Assembly: GCA_012184525.1 (NCBI GenBank)
Contig: WOFQ01000005.1
Span: forward strand, 558,001-622,000
Origin: Xenoacremonium recifei
Lineage: Eukaryota; Ascomycota; Sordariomycetes; Hypocreales; Nectriaceae
DNA length: 64,000 nucleotides
Reading direction: 5' to 3'
This document shows, piece after piece, positions 23,547 to 34,242 of this stretch (positions within the stretch are counted from its first letter, which is position 1; the number at the start of each line of letters is the position of its first letter). The translations under genes were made by a program, and so were the position numbers. Under the pieces are notes generated by a model. It was not told the DNA's origin, did not search any database, and saw only the letters and a list, made by a program, of their open reading frames with translations.

Positions 23547-24983
23547 TTACCGCACAACGACCACTTCGCTCAATTCGACATTCCGAGGTGGTACACTGCC
23601 GTCCCAAATCTGGCCATTGTTCTCCATGTCCATAGTAAGCAGTCCAGGGATGGCCTCCTCCGAGAGCGTTGGACTTAAGGTGCCACTGCTGGAGCTGCAG
23701 CTAGAGCTGCTACCAACAGTCCAGCCATCGCTCGAGTCGGCCCGGCGGTGCTCGAGCAGGCCGAGCCCGAAGAATTCACCGTACTCCTCGTCGGTGGTCT
23801 TCTGGCGATCGCCGTACTCGACGTAATCGTAGTCCCACCGGGTAATCTTGTCCTCCTGGCGCTGGGGCATCCATCTCGCGCGGGCAATGTAGAAGAAGGC
23901 AAAGGCGATCATGCCGCCGCAGACCAGGTCGATGGCGTAGTGGTGGCTAAGGTACATTGTCGCCCAGCCGATCCAAGCCGTGTAGATGATGAAGTATGTT
24001 CGGAACTGCGGGAAGCAGTGGGACATGAAGAGAGCCTCGAGCACAGCGTTGGCAGCGTGAAGCGAGGGGAATGCACCGAAGGGCACCGGAGCATTGCTGA
24101 AGTTCGAGGTGTAGAAGTCGAAGCCGAGAATTTCGTCAATTCGGGCCAATCCAGCGGGAGAACCGGGCATGCCGTACGCAGCGGGCACAAGTCCATGCTC
24201 GTTCTCATACCAAGGAGGAGTGCAGGGGAAAACCAGCTGAATGGTCACACCCAGGATGCTCATCCAGCCAAAGGTTCGCGCCCAGACGGGGGTTGAGCCA
24301 GGGGCAGCAAAGATGAAGATGATGAGAGAGACAACAACCGGGGCACCGAAATGGGCAAGGCCATAGGGCAACCAAGCCAGGATGTCGAGCACTGGGTGTT
24401 TGTGGGCGGAGAGAATGTTGGACAAGTTGGCACCGTACAGGACGTTCTCCAGAGCGGGCAACACGCGCACCCAGATGTGTGGTCGGTACTCATACGGAAT
24501 AAACCTGAGTGAATCATGTTAGAGATTTGAAACTCGGGGTAATGGAAAGGCTGAGGCCGCGACTTACCGACTGCAGAAGAAATAAAGTAACCAAACCCAT
24601 ATGGATAGTGACGGTAGGAAGAACTGTCGAGTCGCGGGCATGAGCGCAAACCAGGTGGCGCCCATACAAGCGAGAGCCTTCAGAGCTGGTGCAGGGGGAG
24701 CAATCCATAGCGAGAAGAGCGCCAGGAGCACCAGGAAGACGTATTGAAGGTCCGAGGTCCGCCACTTGTGAACCTGAACATCGCGGATTCCGTCCCAAGC
24801 GTTGAAGGAGGTCTTGAGCTCGGTGATGTCCTCGGCGCCGGGATGCGCCCTCGACTTTGACTTGCTGCGTCTTCGGCCAATGCGGTATCGATGGGGGATG
24901 GTGTTGAGGAAGGGGAGGTTGATGTGCTCAGGCCACAACAGCTGCAGCTTGGGCTTCCCCGAGAGTGTCGCTAGGTCGTTCAT
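23547..24983 (-). CDS. AUR1: Inositol phosphorylceramide synthase (AUR1)
   Basis: Two exons, 24983-24568 and 24504-23547, with a 63-nt intron, give 457 aa. Seen: multiple membrane helices, and the PAP2-like active-site motifs GMPGSPAGLARID, FGAFPSLHA (PSLH at 285-288) and SHHYAIDL (325-332), which supply the catalytic His and Asp. An acidic and Ser-rich C-terminal tail follows. The ATG at 24983 lies in a strong CACCATG context; the open frame upstream contains no earlier ATG. Known: Aur1 transfers phosphoinositol from phosphatidylinositol to ceramide in the Golgi, is essential in fungi, and is the target of aureobasidin A. The length matches fungal orthologues. The tail is expected to be cytosolic. 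Confidence 0.94.
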
Positions 24984-27900
24984 GGTGGAGGTGGTGGTCG
25001 GGATCTCGAGCTCGAATGTAGATGTTTGGTTCGTCGCCGTGTCGAGCGTTGGCAGGGGGGGTAACGGCGGCGGTGGTATTCGTTGTCGAAGACCCAAATA
25101 ACCGTAATGCAATACCCAAAAGCTACCTCATATCCAAGCTACGTTGACTCTCGCGATCATTCCACGGGGGCTAGTAGTCGTCTCGCTGCAATCTCCGTGT
25201 AGGTCCGGGGGTTAGGAGGCGGTGGTGGTGGCTGGCGATTGGAGATGCAGGTGTGGGAGGGCAAACCAGCACGCGACAAGACGCCACACGCACGCAACAC
25301 AGGCAGACAATCTGGACTGTAATGGTCGGGGCCGAGGAGGAATGCTTCTTTTTGTGGTCGCCCGAGGAAGATGAAGAATGCGAGCCGAGGATCGAGGGCG
25401 CGAGAGAGAAGAGAGAAGAGGTGGAGGGGGGGAGGAGGAGGGAGAGGAAGAGATGTGAAGAGAGTGAGAGAGAGAGTTGATGACGGAGGCAACGAGACGG
25501 AGATGGAGCAGTAGCGGGAGGGAAAGAAAGCTTCAGCAGGAGCAGGCGACAGAAGGGGCGGGCCCTGGGCTGCTTTTGTTGCAGGTTGCCTCGCCAAAGT
25601 TCAGCCCGGCCAGCGCCCAAGACAGCGGGCTTCAGTGGATCCCGGTCGCTGAGCTACAGCGCAAGGATTTTTTTTTTCTCGGGGCGCTGTAAGTCGAAGC
25701 ACAGGAGCCCCCGGATGCTACGGCTAGGGTGACGGGTACCGCTGACCCATGTACTGCGCTGGGCTGGCCGTACCATCCCGGGGCGGGCTTAGCAGGGGGG
25801 CGCTCTGGAAATTGCATTCTGCTGGCGCCTACGCCATGCAAGTGCTGTGACTAAGCCCGGATGCGGCCTGTGAGTGGCTGCGTGGCGCTGAGAGGCCCCG
25901 GTCTTAGCCACACCTTAGCGTCTCGTCTGCTGACACAGCGACTTAAGCGGAGGCCCGGAGTCTGGACAAGGCCGACGCGAAAGGGTATGACGGCAGGGTT
26001 AATTTCCTGGGAACCAGCAAAGAGGCTTGCCAAGACTCGAGGTCTCTGGGGGGTGATTGAAGGGGGGAATTGAGTTGGCGTTGATTTGATCTGATCGTGT
26101 GTCCATCAGGTTGTCTTCAGGGGCATGGGAGCGAGAGTGCGCTGAGAGGCAGCCCAGCACAGGCTGTGATACAGTTCTGGTGGTCAGAGGAAACGAAACC
26201 GGCTTGGTATGATGATAGTCCGGTGTCTACGTACGCCGCTGCTGAAGAGATGGAGACGCGACAGGAGCAGCAGGGAGATTAGCAAGGGGGCTCGCAGACG
26301 TGGACGAAACGAAGAGACTCAACCCCAGGTTTGGTTTGCCCGTCTTACCTCAGCAGCGTTATCCTCATGCGTCCACGCGATCCGTACCGTCTTAAACAGT
26401 TGTCGTCACCTGTGCTGGGCGTTTGCACCGGCTGCTGCACCGCCTCGGGCCATTACCGTCGCTTACAGGAGGCAGGCGTGTCAAGTGTGGCACAGCAGCG
26501 TTCCTTCAGTACGCTGTGCTGTCAGCGTCAGCATCGAGGGTTGGAGCTCGAAGCTCAACCTTAGCTCCGCGCAAATCATGGCTGAGAGCAGCGAATTGCG
26601 AGGCGTGATGCAATGCTGCATCTGGCGGTGACCTGCGATCAGCTGTGTCTGTCTGCCCTACCCATCCACCCATCATCGGCACATCGGCGACGATCCCCCA
26701 AAACGGAGAATTCGCAGCTGCGACACGATGGATACGCGGGTTGTTGGAGTTGGAGACAGTGATGGATGAATGATCTGAGCGAGGACAGGACCGGCACCAG
26801 CCACAGCAGGGGCCACGGGACTCGAGGACCCAAAAGATTCCATTTCCTGACGATGCCGAGGCGGCGAATGGCAGCAGGCGATGCGGCTCTTGGCGCACAG
26901 GAGGTACTTCCGGCCGAAGTACAGTGACGTAGAGCTGAATTCCCGTGCCTGCAGTGCCCAAACCTACCTAACCTTAGGCGTCGGTGCGTGGAAGGAGCGA
27001 GACCGAGGACGCCTTCCAGACGGAACGGAAGCTGGCCCGGCTGAGTCTGGACAAATCTGCAAGGAGCCTAGATCTCCAAGCCTTTCCCTTCACCATTTGT
27101 CCATCCATTCATCAAGATCCATGACAAGCCCTCGCCGATGAGAACCGCAAACGGTACGCATGCGGCGCTGCAGCGCATACTCACACCAGACCCTGCAAGA
27201 ATGGAGCATCCCTAGCCCAGCCCAGGCGCTGGCCAATGGCTCTGGTAGCTCCGATTTGCATCTTGGCACGCTGCCGACTGAGACGAGAGCGACAGAGCAT
27301 GTGCTGTGCATGTGCCGCTGCCATGTCGTCATCCAATGCATGGCCAGCAAACACGTATGTACGGAGCACGTACGTATCGACCTCGACATGGGACAAGGTC
27401 AAGGCCAAGGGCAAGCTCAGCCCTGTGCGTAAGCCTGCCGTACAACCCTCCGAGCAGCTTGCGATTCATAGGGATCTGCTCTGTGTGCTCGCAAACATGG
27501 CGTCGAAACACGGAAAGCCAAATGGAAGGATCCCCCGTGGAACAACAGCCATTCCCCGTCTGCCCACGAGGCCCAACCCCGGACTCCCTCCCACGCGAGC
27601 TTGTAACGGTCTCGAGAAATCACCGACCGTTCCTTTTTGTCCCTCACGCACGCTCTCGCGCGTCTGCATCTCCTAGCTGTCCAATCACTGCCCATGGCTG
27701 GACAAGGGAACAGGGGAGGAGGGGACCCTTTCCGTCAGATCCCATGAAACTATCCGCAGGCGACCACGTCTACGGGCGACGAGCGTTTCGTTGGCAAACC
27801 CCCGGCTCTTCCGGATGCGACGGCGCTTGCGCTGCTTACAAGCCCCCCGAGTGTAACTTCACCGTACAAGTTCCGGAACTTATACGGACTCCTATAGCAG

Positions 27901-30900
27901 GTTCTCCGTGCGCGCGGCATTTGGGTTTTGAAGCTCGATGGCTTGCATTGAGGTGCAAGGGAGGAACTCTCTTGAGTCAGCTCGAAGTTCCGCGATGTCC
28001 GTCCCAGCGTTTGGAAACCACCAATCTGGAAATTCTCTTCGAAAAAAACCCTCGGCCGTTGCAAGGGGCCGAGGCCGACAAAGCCTTTGACGCCGCCCCA
28101 CCCCGCGCGGGTGTTTGAAAGGGCGAAAGGCTGACTTCACGGCAATATTATCGCTCTTCATTATTATGGAGTGCCATCATTTCGACTCGCTCCCACTCGA
28201 CGGAACGAAGCGAGGAATCCGAGAAATGGGGTGGGCCGCCTCCGCCGGGTCCGGACAGCGGTCTCGTCTTTGTGAAGGAGCATCGAATCAATTCCAGCCC
28301 GAGCGCCCTGAAGGGGTCCATCAGCATTAAGATTGAAGAGGGATTGAAAGGATTTTCGGACTTTGAGGCTGCTCTAATTTGCGGAACGGGATCCCTTGTT
28401 GCGGAGCTGCTCCAACTCCGGAATCCCGCCTCGCTGGGATCCGTGATTATCATCGTCTCTCGCTCATCTCGCACTCGCGCAACTCTTCCGCCGGGGGCCT
28501 CGCGACTGGTGACTTCGAGTCTATCGGGGCAGGGCTACGGAACTTGGGCGATGGGGTCTGGTAGTCCTGACAACCATCTCTAAAACGTCGCCTGTCTTAC
28601 TTGCAACCGCGCCATTCGTCGGTCGACGATGGTAGCATTCCTCACTGAAACCCCTGCCCCTCCTAGCGAGAGCGAGGCCATTTTCGAGAGCATCTGTTTT
28701 AAGAGACAGCCGCTTCAAGCCAGGGATCAGCTGCCTGGTTGCTATCTTTGTCTCACTCTCGACCTCACCGCCAGGCAACATGCGGACATCCAAGGTCAGC
28801 TTTCAGCAGACGTGACCACTGCGTGCATGGCACTTGACACCCTTTCTCCCGGCTCGCGCTGGCGCTAAGCTGTCTTGGCCATCGCTGTAGCATGGCATTG
28901 GCGATCCCGCTAAGTGTGTCGCATGGGTGGGATGGAAATGTTAGGGGACCACTGCAATAAGTCGCCCAAGGTGCGGGAGTTAGTTTGGGCCTTCCAATGG
29001 CCTGGCTCGCGTGACCCTCGACGATCAACCCAACTTCTTGATAACACCCATGGAAGCTGTTGCAGATATGGGCAGCCAACAGCAGCGTTGCTACCGTTTC
29101 TTCCGTTCTTCGGCATTTGTTACAGTAGGATGGCCGCATACAGTGCTCTGGATATTCACAGTTTAGTGGGTTCCAAGCCTGGCCGATCTCCAATGTTTCC
29201 CGTTGGCGGCCACCCAGGTCAAGCTTAACGGTAGCCTTTTGAGTTTAAGAACTGGTAGCGGAGAGCGTCTCAGGCCCTCGAATTAGGGACTCAGATCTCT
29301 GGCAAGCGGCCGAAACGAGCGGCCAGCCGAGAGAGAAACGAACGCTCCCTGCTCGAGTACAACGGCCGAAGTCACCAAAAATATCACACCATGTGCGGTC
29401 ATGGGAGGTTATGGTCTCGGTCCAGACCGCATGGAAGCCAAACCTGACTTATACCGGTACTAACGGTACGAGATAGAATGTCATTGGCTTTCCCCGATGC
29501 TTTATGCATGGCCCCTTCGCATCCGCCCAATACCCTTGCATCAACTATACGTACTTTACAGCTCTGCGCGAGCACAAGCATGTCAGCCCCAGTTGCATCT
29601 GCGGCCTCGAGTCTTGCTGCAGCTGTGATACTATTAACGCAGCATTCACCGCGAACAGCGTGGCAGAGGGGGTATCAGTGGGGGAGGATCCGACGATGAC
29701 GGATTCAGCGGCAGGTCTCGTCACATTGAGACATTCAGGAGGCCCCAGCGTGCAGCCCAACCGACAAAGTACCAGAAGTCACAGGCTGGGGAAATAGCAG
29801 AGAGCGGCCGACCTTGATTTCCGCCATCGACTCTCGGTAAATCTGCCCGGACCGATCTTGATAAGTTCCGATAAAATGAACAGTCGAATTAACGAAACGG
29901 AGGTTAATAAGAGCGAATAGGAGGAGAGGCTATTAAGATGGTGCCTCCTAACAAAGGGGGGAATAGCCTCGAGGAGGATTACATTATTACGGAGGATCTC
30001 ATTACGGACGCACTTCAACAATGACCGCTGCCAGGCACTGAAACCCGCAAAACGGTCCCCACCGGTCCGTTTTCATTTCTCTCGGTCCAGCAGTCTAGCT
30101 TCCCAAGACTCATGCACATCGAAATCTCGCGCCTCTTGGCCGCTGGTCCGTCAGAAAAGCCCGCGCCGCGTCGGCACTTCTCGGCCGGGAGTTGGCAGAC
30201 GTGTGTGGCACGCGCCGTGTGCGAATGGAGCCTCTTCCTGCATCTCAGGTTTGCAAAGCAGGATTGCTGAAAGCTGCATCTCCTGATGGTGCATTCTGGT
30301 CCTCGCGGAGGGCCTCGGTTCGCAGTGGCACGACGCTGGGTGGCCCTCGTGACGCACAAAGTCTGGGTGGCATCATCTCATTTCTGCATCGGCGCATCGC
30401 GAGAGTTCCGGAGAAGCCGTTCGTCGGGGCCTCGCGGTTGGTGTTGGTCGGTAGGGAGATCTAGTTTAGCTGGGCTCGGTGTCTTCGGCGCCCGCTGTGG
30501 AGATGCAACGGCACACTATGGACTTACACGCATAGATTATTTTTTTTCTGTCGTTGCATTGGGCTACAAGACAGTTCTTTCGCTTGGCTATTATCTAATA
30601 GTCCACTCGGCCGGGGGTTCGCATTGTGAGGACCGAGGCAAGCCAGATTTTCTTCTGAAGTTGCGTGTTAGACACGGGAATTGGTGGTGTCTCGGAGAGT
30701 TTGGACGACATTGTGCGTGGTTTGAGACCCCGCGACTCCAGAGTTTCGCAGAAGAGCCGAAACAATACCCTGCCGAAAGCCGAGAGGTTCCAATCGAAGA
30801 CAGCCTTTGTTCCTGGATTCAAGGCGCGTGCTACACTCGTGAACGGGATCGACAAGCCGCAACATGAGGGGTGGTGACCTGATATGACGTACAGTTTAGA

Positions 30901-31724
30901 CAATGGTTTCTGGCCTGTCGTTGAGACTGGAGTTGCACGAGATGCTGTGAGATTGCATCCGTTGATATGGCCGGCTACTAACAGCGGTCTCACACGGTAC
31001 CGGCGATGCCTCACAACTTGGAACCCTGATTCACTTCTAGTTCATGGAACAACTGCTCTCGCGTAGGTAGGTTTGACATGGCTGGTTGAACCTGAACAGA
31101 CACAGAAGCTCAAGGACTCGTAGAAGTGACCTCGCATGCAAAGCTCTACTTCAAGCTTTATCAATATAGGTTGTGAACTGTAGTTGGTGTACCTCAGAGC
31201 TGGAGCTAGACAACCTTGACAAGTCTATTGACGGTATAAGTTCGAGTCCGTCTAAGGGATTAAGCACATGTCCGCTTTGTTTTGTACTTGAATACGTTTC
31301 CTTCGAATCAACTTGGAGTGAGATTCAGGTTCTCTCTAAGAACCCGCCCCAGTCTATAATGAGTTTCCTGTATTTCTCTGGACTTGTCAAGGCCTCACAG
31401 CAAGTCACCAAACCAATTGATAGGCTTAACAAAGTTTGGGTGCATAGATTCAGAGGACGCATGTACTCTCGCATTGAATACGGCACTAGCTAATGCCTGC
31501 TATACATTCCCCTATTTCCATGCGACATGTCACCCCTGACCAAAACCCCCTTCCAAAACCTCGATAGAAAGAACCGTCAACGCCAGCGAGAGACCCCTCG
31601 TCTCATCGCGGTATCAAAGCATCACATCGTCTAGAACGCAAATAAAATCATCCCATCCCCTGCGTCTGTCTCAAGCGCCCATCCTCCCCATGACGCCGCG
31701 CACCTTCCTGGCGTACAGGGCATC
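24984..31724. other. 6.7-kb stretch without a supportable gene
   Basis: The right side of AUR1 (24984 to about 25700) is its promoter and leader, with long purine-rich tracts on the plus strand. Beyond that I find no frame with a domain, consistent splicing or a start supported by context. The longest frame (about 27306-28118) reads as low-complexity, Arg/Pro/Ser-rich shadow. A hairpin is annotated at 29926-29970. The part 31100-31500 is more AT-rich and may be decayed sequence. No transposase or reverse-transcriptase motif is recognisable. Confidence 0.5.
29926..29970. repeat. Inverted repeat / hairpin
   Basis: GAGGCTATT (29926-29934) and AATAGCCTC (29962-29970) are perfect reverse complements. 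Inside, CCTCC can pair with the GGGGGG run. No gene lies within 1.5 kb on either side. Its origin is unknown. Confidence 0.6.
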
Positions 31725-33831
31725 CTAGCCCAGGCTGTTGAATCGCGGAGGCGGCACGGGCGTCATCTTCTTCCCCGCGGGGCTTGGGACGACGGTATGC
31801 GAGGAGGGCGTGGCGTCGACTTTCTTGGTGTCGTCCTTGGCTTTGCGCTTGCGGGCGCGCTTCTCCTCTTTGCTGGTGCTGGGGGGCTTCGCGGGGGATG
31901 AGTGAGGCACCGAGGGGATGGGCACGGTGGTTTGGCGTGGGGTAGCGCCGGGTGCCGGTACGGGAGCGGGAGCGGGAGCGGGAGTCACTGGCCTGGATTC
32001 CTTGGGCTCCTTGGTCTTCTTCGTCTTCTTGGTAGCAGGCTGGGCCGAGGGGGATTTCGCGTCAGTCAACGCGGGAACTGTCGGCGGTGGGACAGGTGTC
32101 TGCTTCTTGGAGCTTGCGGAAGCAGGCTCTGAACCTAGGTCTGGGCTGCCGCCACGGTCTCTCTTCAGCTTCTTAGGTTTTGACATGGCGTACTCGATCT
32201 CCCCTTTCAGCTGCTCCGCTGCAGCGACGGCGTCTTCTTCCGAAGCGGTCTGTTTTCGCTTGCCTTTTCGACCAGTCTGAGGGGTAGAGACGGCATCTTC
32301 AGCCGCAGTGCTCTTCTTGGACTTCTTCTCCTTGGGAGTCTTGGCGGATTTGGTGGTTGGGAGGGCAGGGGCCTCCGTCATCTCGGTATCTGCCTCGTTT
32401 TCTTCAGCGTCGGAGTCTACAGGGCCCATTTGGCCCATGGAGCTGGTAACGCCAAGTGGTTGGTATCGCGCCTTGAGTCCCTTTGGCTGAGGACGAGCAG
32501 GTCGCTTGGGAGCCGGTCCGATGGCATCGGTGGAGGGAACCCCTAATTGTGTAATCCTCTTGACCTGCATGACCTGGTCGATTCTTCGTGGAGCTGCTGA
32601 CATGGTTAATAAGGAGCGTGGTTGAATGAACCGGCGCGGACTCACTTGATTGATATTGCACGCCCGTCGACGAGGGAATGAGAATCTGGATGTTGCCTTT
32701 GGGCGCAATGCTCTCGAATGACACACCGTAGTCCTCACCGTCGTGAGAAAAGACTGTCCCGTTGCGTTGCGCAACGTTCATGGGGATTTCCATGTTCTGC
32801 ACAACTGAGATGGGGACATTAGACGGGACAGTGAAGTACCAGAACTGCTTGCCCTCAAGGCTGGCTTGGTTGCAAATCTGAGCAACATCGTTGCCATTGG
32901 CACCGTCTTCACCTTTGCGGAGCACGAAGTCGGGGGCGATGAAGTTGGGCGCAGCAAGTTGCCTTCCGTTCTGGCGTTGCGAGATGTGCATTGACTCATC
33001 GACCATTTCTTCGTCAGAGTCCTCGTCAGAGCCGCTGGATGGAGAGGTTGTTGGTCTTGTGGTGGCAGACTTCGTCACTGGCTTGGCGGGCTCTTCGTCT
33101 TCAGACCTGCTGTCGCTGCCAGAGTCACTTTCGCTGGAAGAGGAAGCAGCCGCTTTGGGTTTGGGCGCCTTGCCGTTGGTGAGAGATTTGGATTTCGCCT
33201 CCTTCTCAGATTCACTCTCAGATTCGCTGTCGGAGGAGCTAGTGTCATCGCTGCTGGACTCGGAGGTTTGAGCCTTAGTCTTGACCTTCTTGTCCGCCTC
33301 GCTCTCGCTTTCCGAATCTGAACCACTGCTCGACGTGTCGGAAGTGGTCGTGGAAGCTTTTGTGAGTTTCGCGCCGTTCGTCCTCCCGTCGGCTTCGCTA
33401 TCTGAGTCGTCGCTGCTGGACTGGCCAGAGTGTTTGGACCCAGCCTTGGCAGGAGCTCCCTTCTTTGCGGTGCGTGCAGAATTCCCACTGGCTTTTCGTT
33501 CGTCGTCGCTGTCAGCGATTTCCTGCTTGTTGCTGCGGCGGCGGGGGGTTGGAAGCGAGGCTTTCGCACCTGGAGCGACGAGCTTCTTCAGAAAATCCGA
33601 AGTGCCCTCGTCGTCGCTGCTATCACTGCTGCTAGTAGCATCGTCTTCGTCCTCGTCGTTGTTCGCGAACAGATTGTTGGGGTTGTGTGAGCTCCCAGGC
33701 TCCTTCTTGATGGAGGTGGCAGATCGGTTTGCAGGCCGGCGATTGTACTGCGCTTCGGCGGAAAGACCCTTCTTGGTATTTTCGATATGCTTGCTGAGGG
33801 AATGCACCTTGAACGGCTCCTTGGGCGCCAT
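31725..33831 (-). CDS. RPA34: RNA polymerase I subunit RPA34 (A34.5)
   Basis: Two exons, 33831-32646 and 32596-31725, with a 49-nt intron whose acceptor is a tandem CAGCAG, give 685 aa (684 if the second AG is used). Seen: an N-terminal region dominated by Ser/Asp/Glu repeats and Lys (about 45-290), then the RPA34-type domain (about 315-430): GKQFWYFTVPSNVPISVVQ, FSHDGEDYGVSFES, IQILIPSSTGVQYQS and RRIDQVMQVKRI. The tail is long and Lys-rich (KKTKKTKEPKE, KEEKRARKRKAK), ending RFNSLG. Known: A34.5 pairs with A49 as a TFIIF-like module of Pol I in the nucleolus; fungal members carry such basic tails. The protein is longer than yeast Rpa34 because of the N-terminal acidic part. It is divergent from GRC3. 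Confidence 0.85.
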
Positions 33832-34242
33832 CTTGAAAGAGGTTTCGGAGGCGCGATGCTAGCTTGAGGCTGCCCAATGGCACGGCAAAGAGGTGAAAAG
33901 GTGAGGAGGTGAAGTCGGCGATGGCTGGCGATGAATAAATTTTGGGATGTTGGATGCGGAAAGAGCCATGCGGAAGTGGATCCCCCCACCGAGACGCGCT
34001 GAGAACGTGCAAAATTTTGGCTGCGCGCTCTTATCGATAAGAACCACTGAAGGGGAATAGCTCCTTCGTGCCTTACCTCGAGGCTTCAACAACTTCAACT
34101 TGACAACATCAAGCACAGCGGGAGGTTGCCATTGACAAATTGGTCCGTTGTTTGCTGGATTTTGCGGCAAATATATAATGTCTTTATATCCTTCAAAGTT
34201 GTCGTCGCGAGCTCCTGTCATCGACCTTTCACCAGCTCCAAC
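33832..34242. promoter_or_regulatory. Shared RPA34/GRC3 promoter with RRPE- and PAC-like elements
   Basis: 411 bp separate two divergent start codons. AAATTTT occurs at 33937-33943 and AAAATTTT at 34011-34018, resembling the RRPE core. GCGATG occurs at 33918-33923 and GCGATGA at 33928-33934, resembling PAC. Known: RRPE and PAC mark ribosome-biogenesis genes in yeasts. Use of these motifs in this fungus is inferred. Confidence 0.45.

Noticed and set aside
24984..25112. In-frame upstream extension of AUR1
   Set aside because: The frame is open but its first possible start is TTG, and the ATG at 24983 has a strong context. It is treated as 5' UTR.
27306..28118. Open frame of about 270 codons on the plus strand
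   Set aside because: No domain, low-complexity Arg/Pro/Ser composition and overlapping open frames on both strands. It reads as GC-rich shadow.
30286..30867. Open frame of about 193 codons on the plus strand
   Set aside because: No domain, unconvincing composition and no supporting splice structure.
31239..31249. AGTTCGAGTCC, a B-box-like sequence
   Set aside because: The flanking bases cannot form a T-stem, and no A-box, D-arm or anticodon arm fits upstream on the plus strand.
31173..31493. Open frame of about 106 codons on the plus strand
   Set aside because: It starts at GTG, not ATG, has no recognisable domain and lies in AT-richer, possibly decayed sequence.
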